From assembly GCF_026230105.1 (NCBI RefSeq), contig NC_079474.1:32316294-32380293 (forward strand): DNA of 64,000 nt. The letters are read 5' to 3'. The notes under the pieces were generated by a model. That model had not been told where the DNA came from and searched no databases. It saw only the letters and a program-made list of their open reading frames with translations. The DNA is from Diorhabda sublineata. Taxonomy: Eukaryota; Arthropoda; Insecta; Coleoptera; Chrysomelidae. Below, piece by piece: positions 34,131-45,120 of this stretch. The position numbers were made by a program, and so were the translations under genes. Each line of letters starts with the position of its first letter. Positions within the stretch are counted from its first letter, which is position 1.

Positions 34131-35562
34131 CTATCATCTCAAAAGACTATTAGTGAGATATAAAGTTTCTCAAATTGGTTATATTCTTTATACTTCTTGG
34201 TAAGATGATAGGAAGACATAAGATAGGTCACAATTGTTTTGTATTAAACCTAATTGATAATTACTATTAACATTTTACAAAAAAAAATCTATATATTTGT
34301 GGTATCCTATTTTAACTGAAAATTCCATGTATGTAAATATAAATGTTGAACGTCCCTCGTAAGTTAGGTTGATGCAAGTTGCACGCGATTTTCTCATAAT
34401 TTAAACGTCCTACAAATGATTCCATACAATCGGCAAGGTCGAGTTACGTCACGTGAGGCTGACTACGTTTTATGGATATATCGTGAAAAAAAGTTTCCTT
34501 CTAACAGTAGCATTTACATTTGTTTTTTTTACTATTAATTATTTGATAATAGAATTAAACTTGTATTAAAAGAAATTTTGCTTTGATTACAACCTTGTGA
34601 TCTGTATTAATTCGAAATTTAATTTAACCTAACTTGTTGAAAGACTAAATAACAATACCAACTACCTATTTTCATTATTCAGAATGTTTTTATCGTTGCC
34701 AATTGTGCCAGCGTATCTTGCAAAATATGATGGCTTGCAGCCAAAATTCCTGACTAAAAACAATCCGTGATGTGCCGTGAACATCACGGCCGACTACAGA
34801 ATCGAAGTGCGGGGAAATTGTCAGGTTAAACTAAAAATAATTCAACGGGAATATTAGCCACAAACTAGATGAAAATAACGAATGTCTATGATTTATTCAT
34901 TACAATTTCTGTCCGCTTTTATTTATATCGAGGAAATTAAATTTATCAGATATAATAAGAAATGCCGGGCTTCATTTCTTCTTCTTTTTTATCGAATTTG
35001 CCAATCTTCTAATTTATAGTCTAGTCCTACGTTTCATTTCGTGACGTAATTATAGTACGAGGTATGTTTACAAATATTTTGAATTATTTTATTTATAACA
35101 ATTTAAAAGAGTTACATGAAATTTTAAGTGATATTTTTCAAAGTATGATCTAAAGTTAGTAACGCACTTTTTTCGAAATTAATTTTGCTTGCTCTGTTGT
35201 GGCTTTATCAATGTTAATAATGTTTTCTATTTTTTGGAAATAATAGAAGCGTATTTGGACGAACAGGAAGGTTTTTAGCGAGGAGTACAAATGAAAATGG
35301 CGTTAACATACAAAGAATAATATTAAAGTATTAATTGGGGGTTTATTTCTTAGCATTAGATTTGTTAACTACTTTCAGTTTATCCAAAGAAGCGGTTACA
35401 AATTACATAGTTAAAATGATTCATTTAAATAAATATAAAGGAGGCTTACGTAGTTTTACTGCCTTTTTCGTATGATTAACATATCTATTAGCTGCTAAGG
35501 TATATTTTACTGCCCTCAATATAACGGGTTTTGAGGTTTTGTTTTTTATTATTGCAGCAGTA
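34131..35562. other. No recognised gene; one coding-like patch
   Basis: Around 34,683-34,860 the plus strand reads FLSLPIVPAYLAKYDGLQPK and NITADYRIEVRGNCQVKL with a stop between. The amino-acid composition looks coding, but I cannot assign it to a family. CCGTGAACATCACGG near 34,776 is a small hairpin. Otherwise AT-rich. Confidence 0.3.
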
Positions 35563-36172
35563 TAGTAGGGTTGTCATGATGAAGAAGAGAAAGTAGTTTG
35601 TCATTTTTTCAAATCTCTTTATTCACACATCCACATTCCATTGAAATTTGGAAATTACATTGGCCTCCACAATCGAAGAAAACAAACTAGTACGAGATTT
35701 TAAGTTCTACTCGTAGAACATTTAATCTTGCTTATTTTAACGAATAGATCATGGGATATTTACTGTACAAACTTATAGATAATTATACCGTTCTACGCTG
35801 CTCTAATGGCGACGTGTTCAGTTATTCCGAAACAACAGGCTACCATTTGCTCGAAGTGCTTGGTACGCGAACAACTTTTGTAGGGTTTGACTCGACTTGA
35901 AAAGTCGTTTGTCGTGTTCATATGTTCATAGATCCATGAGTCGACCCTCTCACGATCTTATAGACTCAACCATTGCAACTGAATTTTTTCATCATTTCTT
36001 CCGCACCAATAGACACGAGCAATTATTTGAGCGATTGTCAAATTATGTTCATGAAATGATTGTTTTAAGTATCTGTAAACAACTCAAATAACATACCTAA
36101 CCTAATACGATCAGATTTGACATATTCACATCAGTGTTGTCATATCTCAAAACTTAAGTAGCAACCCTCGTA
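35563..36172 (-). mobile_element. mariner element with both ends, internally deleted
   Basis: The ends are AGTAGGGTTGTCATGATG at 35,565 and, in reverse complement, ACGAGGGTTGCTACTTAAG at 36,172, both next to TA. On the minus strand decayed coding pieces include MVACCFGITEHVAI and PLEQRRTV (shifted frame), which match the MVACFFGKTGHVATVPLEQRRTVN block, and KRFEKMTNYFLFF near the C-terminus. The part with QDNA and YSPDLAP is missing, and the whole is about 610 bp against about 1.3 kb for a full mariner. Confidence 0.75.
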
Positions 36173-36639
36173 TACTCAAGCAGAAAGTAGAGTTATTCAT
36201 TATCAGGTTTTACGTTAATCGAATCATGTTTTTTTATCTTATCTGTATTCACAATGGGAAGTACATTATAATTCGTAATATTTTTTCGTGAACGCTTTTT
36301 ATAAATAAAAAAAAACTTATGTTTAAGAAGGATACAATTGTATGTATCATGGATAAAACTAAACTAAAACTAGTACAGTACATTTTCATTTTATAAGAGT
36401 GGATAATTAAATATAGTTGGAAGAATTTTCATATATTTTAGAGAGTTATTAATAGAGAATCAATTTTACTGACCACTTTGCAGAGTTGATGGTTCCAAAT
36501 ATGGTGGACATTGTAATAAGAATGAATGTTGTATGAACTATTTATATTAATTTGACAGTTGTATACAGAGAAACGAATAAAAAGCCCATTATTATTTCAT
36601 AGAATATTAATTTGTTTATGTAAATAACAATTCAATTTC
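36173..36639. other. AT-rich stretch, nothing recognised
   Basis: No motif seen between two mariner remnants. Confidence 0.35.
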
Positions 36640-36766
36640 AAACGTGGCCAAAAACTGCAACTACCAGTAGTAAAAAAAGTTTTGAACGTTGGTAAAAAAT
36701 TGTATATTTAAAAGGAAATTATGTTGAACGATAAAAATGTCTCGTTTCTTTCAGACAACCCTCGTA
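36640..36766 (+). mobile_element. mariner 3' end
   Basis: The plus strand reads SFERWxKIVYLKGNYVER, the mariner C-terminus (FxRWxKCIxLxGDYVEx), followed at about 36,750 by the terminal repeat GACAACCCTCGTA. Only the last 30 codons and the end are kept. Confidence 0.7.
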
Positions 36767-37112
36767 TTGTTCGTTTATCATTATTTTTTAGAAAAACAGA
36801 CTGAATTAAGGAACAAAAAATATTTTGGCACATCAAGTGTTTTATAAATATCACGAGATCAGGCATCATTTTTTTTTAATAGACTCAGGTTTCAGAAAAA
36901 TAAAAAGATTTTTGTTTAACAATTAAGTGAATTATAAAGTGTTTAATTTTAGAATATCTCATATTTATCCGTCTTGTTTTATCACATTTTTTAAAAAGCT
37001 GGCGAATTTCCGAGAAATTACTTTTCCAAACGTTACGAGATTTACAGACATTATTTTTTTTTCTTGATAGTATTCTCCTCACATACACTTTCCAGCCTTT
37101 TAAACCATAATA
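36767..37112. other. No gene seen
   Basis: The minus-strand frame at 36,885-37,088 is Lys/Arg-rich with no motif. Confidence 0.35.
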
Positions 37113-37389
37113 ATAGTCCAGGAGCTGTCGATCTAAAACGTATCTTCATACTTTGTATATAATTTTTTTATGAAAATTGATAGTTAAAAACTATAGGAAT
37201 TGAAAACGCGAGGTTTGCATGGATTCGCAAAGCCGGAAAATGTTTAAAAATAGTTATTTATGCCATAAGTGAGTAAAGTAATACTTTTTTCACGAGTAGG
37301 ACGGTTTGACAATTCCTATGAGTGTAAAAAAAGTTACTTTACTCACGAATTTCATACAAAATTTTTTCGACGTCCGTAGACTTAAAAAA

Positions 37390-38110
37390 ATTCGACATAC
37401 AATTTGGGTTTTGCATTTTCCATTTCTATACTGCAAAAAGAAATGTTCTGTTTTAACATTTGCGGGTCGTTGGTTTTTATAAATGTTTAATTGTCATATA
37501 TTTCACCAATAACATTAAATCGAAGTTGATCATGAGTTTTTGTATCAGGTACTGTGATAATTAAAATATTTCCGATATTATTAAAATCGTTACACTTCAT
37601 TTTGTATAATTCCTCTCTCCGTAGAGCTCCTGCGATTTCGAATATTAAAGCAATCTGAGAGATGTTGCAAATAATATCTAAGCTTACATTAAAATTTTTT
37701 GCTGTCATACCTTGTGTATGAGATAATGATCGTCTGGAGCTTGCAACAGAAATTTATTAATTATTTCACGGGCAAATGTTTTAGATATTTTAAGCTAACT
37801 GATTTATTTTCCAAATATACAATGAGTTTCGAGTATTTACCGATGTTTACGTCGTTATTTATCATTAGGGTGTCTTTCAATTTTGAATAAGTCGACCAAA
37901 GTGTTGAAGACTTCCACATTTTGGATTTAGTTTGAAAGTAAGCCAGTAATACTCTTTCTGTGAAGCTGTTTTTGCCTTTTTTAGTACACCACTCCATGAA
38001 AAAAATATTTTTCTTTAAATACTGTTTCCTGGAATTCTCAGGGAGAGGAATCATAGTGGCTGCAGTTGCCGATTTAACATCATCTGGTGTGCAGTTTACT
38101 TTCTTTACTT
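37390..38110 (-). pseudogene. Tyrosine recombinase (Crypton-like) pseudogene with 56-bp intron-like gap
   Basis: The N-terminal core-binding part reads MIPLPENSRKQYLKKNIFF, then FMEWCTKKGKNSF, SSTLWSTYSKLKDTLM and IGKYSKLIVYL (38,054-37,761). After a one-base frameshift near 37,758 comes NKFLLQAPDDHYLIHK. A 56-bp segment (37,710-37,655) starting GTATG and ending TCTCAG then interrupts it, and the phase continues with IALIFEIAGALRREELYKMK. ALRREEL carries the first catalytic Arg of the family. Further on, PDTKTHDQ is seen and, after a stop, NVKTEHFFLQYRNGKC to about 37,390. The last part with His-x-x-Arg and the nucleophilic Tyr is missing. This domain type is common in insect genomes in many copies. 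Confidence 0.75.
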
Positions 38111-38164
38111 TTTGACCGATTCAGAAATGCGAATGAATAAAAAAAAACGTGAATATTATAACGG

Positions 38165-38575
38165 ACGTAGAAAAAATTAATTATTAAAAAAATCGATAAA
38201 TGTTTCTCTCTCATGGTATGAAATAGTTCGTCTAAAGTGTATTTGATACAAAAATTCCATTATATTTCAAAAAAAATTTACGCAAACCTATTTTTTTGGC
38301 CGGGAGAGTCAGATAAGTCTTTTTTTCAAAGTGTGTGTTGAGGGAGAAAACTTCTCATTACATAACATCTCAAAGTAGACATTAAAATCAATAAAACAGA
38401 AAAAATCACGTAATGAGGGAGAAATTTTCTTCCCACAGACTTGTCTGACTCTCCCGGTCAAAAAAAATTGATTTGCGTAAACTTTTTCTGAAAGAGAATG
38501 AAATTTTATATACACTTTAAACATGAGAGAGAAACATTTATTGATTTTTTTAATAATTAATTTTTTTAAACATTG
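38165..38575. repeat. Hairpin-forming internal inverted repeat
   Basis: AATTAATTATTAAAAAAATC ... ATGTTTCTCTCTCATG ... GGGAGAGTCAG on the left recurs in reverse complement on the right (CTGACTCTCCCGG ... CATGAGAGAGAAACAT ... AATAATTAATT). Arms are about 140 bp and imperfect, with a loop of about 100 bp. It lies inside the element between its right end and the recombinase gene. The frame 38,309-38,626 (minus) runs through it. Confidence 0.75.
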
Positions 38576-38680
38576 TTTCGGCTTTGCGATACCACGCAAA
38601 TCTAGTTTTGAAATATCCATTTTCATAAAAACATTACATGCACGTGAAGGGATTTTTTAAATTAACAGCTCCTGGACTAT

Positions 38681-39185
38681 AACATAATATCGACCACTAA
38701 ATATTTTATTATACTATTTATGTATATGTAGATATTTTTCTAACCTTAATCTCACAAAATACTGACCATCGAATTCATTTTAAGTAAAGTGTGGTACAGA
38801 GTTGTCAAGTTTATTTGAAGTACGCTTATATATTATAAAGCATTAATATTAATTCACTAATTGATTAATAATTGTTGTAATGACAGTTTTATTTATACAA
38901 ATTCACACATTTTGTGATAATGATTACAAGTTTGTAGCATTTCAGAGAAGAGATAACAGACACAACCTATAATATGAATTCATTGGAATTATCCCTCGTA
39001 AATGTATACATTAGTGGGTTGAGAAAGTCTTCTACATTGAAATTGGCTGTCACGAATTTTTAGATTATTGGTACGATGAATTTGAAAAAAGTAGTCTTAT
39101 TATTACTGATTTAAGTAAAACGAGATGATATAAATATAAAAAGCGGAATTTCCTACTCCAACATGGCGTAAAGGTGAAGTAATCA
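38681..39185. other. AT-rich stretch, nothing recognised
   Basis: No motif seen. Confidence 0.35.
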
Positions 39186-39460
39186 CAGGTATATCCGAAA
39201 AGTAACGCGTCAAGGCTAATATTTAAATTTTTTTATCGAAACGCTACAATTTCTCAATATTCTTCGAAAAACGATCTTTTAGCACCTATACATTTCAGCC
39301 ATGAAGTATAGGTTTCCTGGAAGGCTTCAACGAAGATGTCTTTTGTCCTAACGGTTCTAATGTTGTCCAGGGTTTTCAAATGTTGACCTTGCATCGATCT
39401 CTTCAAGATAAGGAACAAAAAGAAGTTTGGAGTTGCAGGCAGAGGTGGAGCTACCAAGAA
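39186..39460 (-). mobile_element. mariner C-terminal fragment with end
   Basis: The minus-strand frame reads NFFLFLILKRSMQGQHLKTL, then DNIRTVRTKDIFVEAFQETY and SWLKCIGAKRSFFEEY before a stop at 39,254. This follows the end of irritans-like mariner transposases (DFFLFPxLKxxMKGxRFxTIxxI, FxxWxxRWxKCIxxxGxYFE). Downstream, GTTACTTTTCGGATATACCT near 39,190-39,210 (minus sense) is terminal-repeat-like. The part upstream of NFFLF is rearranged. Confidence 0.7.
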
Positions 39461-40559
39461 TCCCAGGGTTTGTGTGTTGAAAGAAGAAGCACGAATATGG
39501 GACTTTGATGTGCGTATATAAATAATAATATATAATATATAATATATATAAATAGATATATATAAATAGATATTGAGTCGCTAAAAGTGATTAGAGAGAG
39601 CTCTATATCTTCGCATTTAGTTAGTACTGATGACAATAACTTAGTTTATGTTATGTTCTCATGATATGAAATATATTGTGGTCTATTTCGTTTTCTATTA
39701 TGAACTGTGTGTTTATTGACAATTGTTTTTAGTTCGGAGTAATTTCCGTCTTTAGAAAACAAAAAAAGTTGTTTATTGGTAGTTGGATATAGGAAACATG
39801 AGTTTTCCATTCTGCGACGAGTAACGACGACGTCGGAAAAACTTTTTCGAGTAAATATTTTCTGAGATATAAAACTATGTCTGGATCGTGAAACAGCTGC
39901 ATTAGAAATGTAGCGTTGACATAATTCGATGATTTGAAAAACATTTCAGGCCAAGCGTCAGAGGAAAAAAAGTAGGTTTAAGAGAATGGACTTCTTTTGG
40001 AATATGTGTAGGGGTGTAAATTTAAGTAGGCGTCATAGGGGAGCGTCCGCGTCATCCGCCATCTTAAAAAACACGTTTTATCGAATATCTCGCGAACCGC
40101 GCATCGTACGACAAAAATAGTGAAGATCATTTTTATAGGTAACACCTTTTGCCATCTTTTTTATTTGAAAGTTTTTTTTGTCTAACGCATTGGTTTTCAA
40201 ATATAGCGCTCCAAACTTGACACAATATAGTTAACGGTTCATGATAAACTGAAAATGGTGGATTTGTAGAATATGAAATTTCCTATAAATTATTGTATTG
40301 GAAACTTTTTCCCTATAGCTCTGCTCCTTCGTTACTAACAATAAAAATATTGCTTAGACCAGCATCGCAGTGGTTGACCAAATGAGGTGTTGAAGAAAAT
40401 CCACAAAGCGGTAATGGATAGCAGACATAGTAGGCATGTAAAAAAGTGCGGTACATCTCATATTAACCGAAAATTTTGACATGAGAAAGCTGTGAGCCGC
40501 GTTTGCTCACAATGGAACAAAATCAGCGTTGCGGAGATGTTTCACAGAAATAAAGCCTA
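39461..40559. other. AT microsatellite and unrecognised sequence
   Basis: An ATATA-rich tract fills about 39,516-39,575. The minus-strand frame 39,729-39,944 (MFFKSSNYVNATFLMQLFHD start) looks coding in composition but I recognise no family. From 40,010 to 40,330 (CGTCATAGGGGAGCGTCCGC, ATATCTCGCGAACCGCGCAT) the sequence has the look of a mobile-element flank but no partner arm was found. Confidence 0.35.
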
Positions 40560-41010
40560 ATTTTTGCGTCGTTTCATAACCATGGGTCCATCACTTCACA
40601 CCCGAAACTAAAAAACAATCAAAACAAGGGACTGAAATGGAAGAATCGGCTCCAAAGAAGTCAAAGACCGTTCCATCTGCAGGTAAAGTCAAGTCGTCGG
40701 TTATTTGGGAAATATATGGGATAATTTGCATTGACTTTTACGAAGAAATCAAGAAAAAATGGCAGCGTTTGGCTAAGACACATCCGTTATTGCAATGGCC
40801 AAAATTAATGAATTGAAATTTGAATTACTACCTCATGCACCCTATTCGCCAGATTTAGCTTTAGCTTGACGTTTCTTATTATAAAAGGGATATAAAACTT
40901 ATTGAACATCGCTGGGGAAAGTCGATGGAGCTAAAAAGAAGTTTACATTGGAAAACAAATAAATTTTTGTGTTTTCTTAGTTGGACCAAGTACTTCTGGG
41001 ACTGGGATTT
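40560..41010 (+). mobile_element. mariner transposase relic, same lineage as 485-995
   Basis: It reads VHHFTPETKKQSK (first catalytic region, Asp itself lost), PKKSKTVPSAGKVKSS, VIWEIYGIICIDFY, KKKWQRLAK, then KLMNxNLNYYLMHP in shifted frame, where the underlying DNA also reads LPHAPYSPDLALA. The QDNAPAH block is deleted (RLAK joined to a piece of HTS...). It ends IEHRWGKSMELK and GTACTTCTGGG, as in the 485-995 copy. Stops and frameshifts make it dead. Confidence 0.85.
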
Positions 41011-41562
41011 ATATTTTTATGTCTCAAAAACGATATCTGGATATTCTACAAGCTTTTATTGACTATCTTTTAATCAGAATATCACAAATCATGTGAAAGA
41101 GTAAAGCTGCGAACGCAAGTTTCTAGAAGCTTTGCCACAAATATAACAAAACCCAAGCACGCGGCATTTTTATGATTTGTGAAACGCGATAATTTTTTTG
41201 ACGTTGCACAGTATTTTTATTCACGATTTAACTAAAGTGTTAAATTTTTTATAGTATCACGAAAATTACTAACGAACATTAAATGAAAACGTAACATTCC
41301 CAAATTAAAATTAGACGAGTTTACAAGTTGAATTGATTATTATGGTGCGACAATAAAATTGCACTCTGTTGACCTTTTACTATATTTCAAAATTATTCAA
41401 ATAACACGTTCTGTTTTACATGCCAGATTTAATATATCACGCTAAAAGTTACGTTGATAGAATAAATTAAAAAATTAAGAAACTGGAATAAACATACAGC
41501 TTGTCCTCTTCCTAAATAACCTTGGTAATTATTTAGAATTGGGATTCAAGACAAAAATCGTT
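41011..41562. other. AT-rich stretch, nothing recognised
   Basis: No motif seen up to the palindromic MITE. Confidence 0.35.
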
Positions 41563-41799
41563 CAAAAAAATTTTCCACGCATTTGGGGTTGTTTTTGAGG
41601 GTACAAATAATAAATTTAAAGCGGGGGAGACATATTATTTCCATTATTTTAGACATTACCTAACCAAGATGATAATTATTTATAATTGGTTAGGTTATGT
41701 TAGGTAATTTCTAAAATAATGGAAATAATATGTCTACTCCGCCTTAAATTTACTTTTTGTACCCTCAGAAACAACCCCAAATGCGTGAAAAATTTTTTG
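41563..41799. mobile_element. Palindromic MITE, 237 bp
   Basis: The left arm (CAAAAAAATTTTCCACGCAT, TTGGGGTTGTTTTTGAGGGT, AATAATGG reversed, ACCTAACC) and the right arm are reverse complements with few mismatches, meeting around a short loop near 41,680 (GATGATAATTATTTATAATT). Arms are about 105 bp. No internal coding sequence and no clear target duplication. It lies about 50 bp upstream of the Tc1-like coding relic and could be unrelated to it. Confidence 0.85.
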
Positions 41800-42231
41800 T
41801 AATGATTTTAACTAGCTACTCAAAGTGTCTTAATTTAATATGAATTAAAAGTGTACTCAATACCTCCTCAGTTAACTAAAATTCAGAAAGCTGCCGTTAT
41901 AGCTAAATTGGAAAATGGCAGAAGACTAGCAACTCGTCTAGTTGTATTGTTTAATTTTTTAAGAAAATATCCTTTTGACTTTGGCTGCTGGTGCTACATA
42001 TGCATCAAACTTTCAAGGATATATCGTCATACGGCATGTACAAGAATTAAAGATTCGCATTTGGAAAACTGTACGAGTGCTAGGAAAGCGTTGCTGTCAA
42101 ATGAGTGCAAGAAATCCAGAAACGTGTTTGTACTGAATTATATGTACCGTGATCTGGACTTTTGGGAACGAGTTGTCTTCACAGATGAAAAAAACATTCA
42201 AGTCATGCAATGACGAACGTATTAGCGTTTA

Positions 42232-42946
42232 GAACTCTTTTATGCACACGTTTTTTGTCGCTGGTCGCGAGACGACAAGAAATGCGGTGTTATTTTATGA
42301 AACACGTTTTTCTTATCGCGCGCCGCTTTCAAATTTGATCAGTTTCAACTGTTGCAAGTGGACTACACAACGGCAGTGATTAAAAATGGATCCGTGTGTT
42401 TTACGTATTCGATATATTGATAAAAGACGCCAGAGACGTTTATTATAAATGTGGAGTTGGTACGGGGATATGCGTTTGAACCAAGGGACATTTCCCCGAA
42501 TTCGTGAATAATGATTCGCTAACTTCCTTCCACGCATCTCTTTTCAATTGCCTGATTTTGTAATCTTCTGATGATGAATCCCACAAACATATTTTTACTT
42601 TTTTTACTTTTATTCCGTCCATAAAAAATTCAACTTCCAGATTTTCCATGGTACTTCTTCACACATCAACACAACTCTGCAAACTGACTGTTCAAAGTGA
42701 CAACGACAAACAGTAACAAACGCGCTGCATAAAAGAACCAATTGAAATCAATGTACTTTTGAAACGCCTGTCGCGATGCGTTTTGTAATTCCACGCGACA
42801 GGATTTCAGTCGACGCGATACAGGCGGAGAGCGGCTGATTGACGTCGATGCATAAAAGCGCACATTTAACAACGCGCTTTTAGAAAACGTCGCATTATTT
42901 TGTCACCCCGCGACCAGCGACAAAAAACGCGTGCATAAAAGAAGCC
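42232..42946. mobile_element. PIF/Harbinger-like non-autonomous element, 715 bp
   Basis: The ends GAACTCTTTTATGCACACGT (from 42,232) and, in reverse complement, GGCTTCTTTTATGCACGCGT (to 42,946) form terminal inverted repeats that continue as TTTTTTGTCGCTGGTCGCG. TTA flanks both sides (42,229-42,231 and 42,947-42,949). It interrupts the Tc1-like transposase gene, so it is the younger insertion. It carries no transposase but does carry a MADF-like frame on the minus strand. Its terminal repeats differ from those of the element at 2,806-3,377, so the two are different families with the same target preference. Confidence 0.88.
42446..42649 (-). pseudogene. MADF-like domain remnant inside the 42,232-42,946 element
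   Basis: From an ATG at 42,649 the minus strand reads MENLEVEFFMDGIKVKKVKI, then CLWDSSSEDYKIRQLKRDAW and KEVSESLF, then diverges and stops. CLWD, the Tyr-Lys of EDYK and DAWKEV are the landmarks of a MADF domain (P/C-x-(L/I)-(W/Y)-D, YKxRxxxxxAWxEI). Residues after SESLF do not continue the domain. Autonomous PIF/Harbinger transposons encode such a DNA-binding partner of the nuclease; here only it survives. Confidence 0.65.
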
Positions 42947-43265
42947 TTAGAGACTATCAAAAATTTGAGGAGCAATATGTTGAAGAAAGTAATAAGTTAG
43001 GCAAATTTTCAGTAAATGTTTGGGCTTCAATGGAGTTGGCGTTTGTTGGAGAATTGGAGTTTATCTCGATATTGTAGAAAACATTATATTGCCATAGGTA
43101 AATCAAACTTATAATGGAAGCGCTTTGTTTACCAACATGACAATTATATTGTCCACACCATTCGCATAATTCAACAATGGTTTCCACAAAATAATATTGA
43201 GACTGCCGAATTGCCCGGATATAAATCCCATTGAATTTTTGAGGGGGAAAAATCGGCTGTCCAAT

Positions 43266-45120
43266 AAGCAAATGAGTATAGTTTTCACTTTCGACTTGCT
43301 AATACCAGCTTTTTTTGGTCTAGGATCATTTGGTACTACTCACTGTCGACTCTAGCACTTCGTTTTAGTGACGGATTAAACAAACTAGCCGTAATGAGCT
43401 TTCTACGTCTTTTTTTGCTATTTTGACATGTTTATTGGAACCATTTTTGTTCAGAGCTTTTTTATTAGGAAATATTGATATAGAATCTGTTTGATTTCAG
43501 TTTAATTCGAACCGTTATCCGACTATCTTGGGGGATTAAGGCGCTTACACACTGTTTGTTTGCTTCAGTGGGCACGTCGATGGATCTGACTGCTCGCGCT
43601 TCATTTTATAAGGTTTCGCGGACCTTCTTGAGCATTATTTACCAATGAAAAACTTGTACAAGACTGATAAAATTATCAGCAAATTGTTGTATCATAATTT
43701 TCAATCACTAAATTCGTACAGGTTTCTCGAAATTGTATTTATCATATTATATGTAGGTAAAAAGACAATTTTCAAACCTCGTATATCGATAAAAGACACG
43801 AATATAGTTTTGTATGTAAATGTGGCAATCAAAATCTATAAAATGCATTTTTCTTTCCCAGTTTATTTATCAAAAACTCACAGTTAAAAATTGAAAATAA
43901 AATAAAATAGAATTGACCTAAATAGATAACTTGTTTCAAGGCATTTTCAATGATAGGCGACCGAAAGAAAATGTCTGTCAAATGGAAACCATTGACACAG
44001 AATCCATAATGGAATCACCTTAGAATTAATTGTTTAAAATTATGTTCATATTTATTCATAAATCTCGTTATAGACAATAAAAACTTTGAATACGGTCATA
44101 ATAACTACAATGTGTTGCAGACATGACCCACAATAGTCAAGGTTGATTCGTGATTAGAATTTGTAACAAAAGTTCACACAGTTCTTGATCGCTATTCAAG
44201 AACTATTGCAATATATTTCATATTTTGTATGGTGAATAAGTTTTAATTTTTCATAATTTTACTACAACTATGCGTAATTTTATTTCCTTACTCTTCTTTT
44301 TATTATTATTCACCAGGTTTTTGTTTAAACCTACCTTGACACAATTATCACTGGTTTTACTAATCTATTATTTTCGAAATATTTATTTAAAAATATCATT
44401 TTCACAACGCGAATATCTTACTTTTAGCAATAAATGACAAGAAAAAATTGATAGGAATAGAAATCATAGCTATAATGAACCCAATAAAAATACTAAATGA
44501 TAAAACTTTTAATATCTGGATAACGGTAAGGTTTAGGTATGTAAAAGTATATATGAATTTGTTTTATTTTTTACCCCGGAATGCATTAAAATAGAAAAAA
44601 CCGGGTGGTTCTATTTAAAAAATTAAAGAAATTTGATATTTATGAAGTTAAACTTTGAACACTTTTTGTACACATCCTGTATAAAATGAAAAATATTTCA
44701 ACATAGGGTCAAATACGTCTCACCTTGCTAAAAGAAACCGAACAAAAACTATTTTCATATCTTTAAGGGTATCCTCGTAAAAAAATCTTTTATACGGGTC
44801 TGCAACGGTCAAATTTTTTACAATAAAATTAATAACTTGAAAAGTATACATTTTTCGATAAAAGTTTTTAGACAAAAGTATACTAAAATTTTACGTAGAT
44901 TTCAAAAATGTATTAATGTTCAAGGTGTTCAATTTAAAACAACAAAAATACAGTCAACTTCCGGTAGAACCGAAAGTCAGCCATTTCTGAAAATATTTTA
45001 GTTAAAAAGATCGTATCCGAAAACCCCTAATGTAGAAATTGTATAATACAATGGAATCCCTCTGGTAAAAAAAAAAACGCAGCAGGACTAGGAAAAAATG
45101 GTTAAAAGAGGTTGAAGATA
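43266..45120. other. No recognised gene
   Basis: AAGGCGCTTACACACTG preceded by TTA near 43,536 resembles one end of a TTA-duplicating element, but no second end was found. The frame at 43,645-43,887 has no motif. Near 44,640-44,800 a phrase with TACACATCCTGTATAAA has the look of a mobile-element end. Otherwise AT-rich. Confidence 0.35.

Larger units (their letters stand above)
37113..38680 (-). mobile_element. Inverted-repeat-bounded element with tyrosine-recombinase pseudogene
   Basis: A perfect 16-bp inverted repeat, ATAGTCCAGGAGCTGT, lies at 37,113-37,128 and in reverse complement at 38,665-38,680. Imperfect inverted similarity continues inward for about 140 bp on each side (ATGAAAAT..GATA.TT, CGCAAAGCCG, ATGTTTAAAAA). 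Between the ends, all on the minus strand, are a short frame starting near 38,626, a hairpin-forming segment and the decayed recombinase gene. The element ends lie next to AT-rich sequence and I could not define a target duplication. Cryptons, the usual tyrosine-recombinase DNA transposons, mostly lack terminal inverted repeats, so the combination is uncommon. Either the recombinase belongs to the element, or it was captured by a MITE-like one. Confidence 0.7.
41851..43265 (+). pseudogene. Tc1-like transposase pseudogene split by a Harbinger-like insertion
   Basis: The first part reads LTKIQKAAVIAKLENGRRLA (helix-turn-helix), a decayed middle, then YRDLDFWERVVFTDEKNIQ; the first catalytic Asp is in FTDEK. 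The coding sequence breaks at 42,231 and resumes at 42,947 as FRDYQKFEEQYVEESNKLGK, FSVNVWASMELAFVG, and then, with frameshifts, RLPNCPDINPIEFLRG, equivalent to WPxRSPDLNPIENVWG. Removing the 715-bp insertion and one TTA brings the two halves together at a sensible place. The second catalytic block (normally QQDNCxxH) is only seen as YQHDNYIVHT in a shifted frame. Tc1-family DD34E. Confidence 0.85.

Noticed and set aside
39516..39575. AT-rich tract that might be a scaffold-attachment or origin-like element
   Set aside because: It is a plain ATATA microsatellite; nothing beyond composition supports a function.
43536..43560. TTA followed by AAGGCGCTTACACACTG, like one end of a Harbinger-type element
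   Set aside because: No matching inverted end with a TTA was found within several kb.
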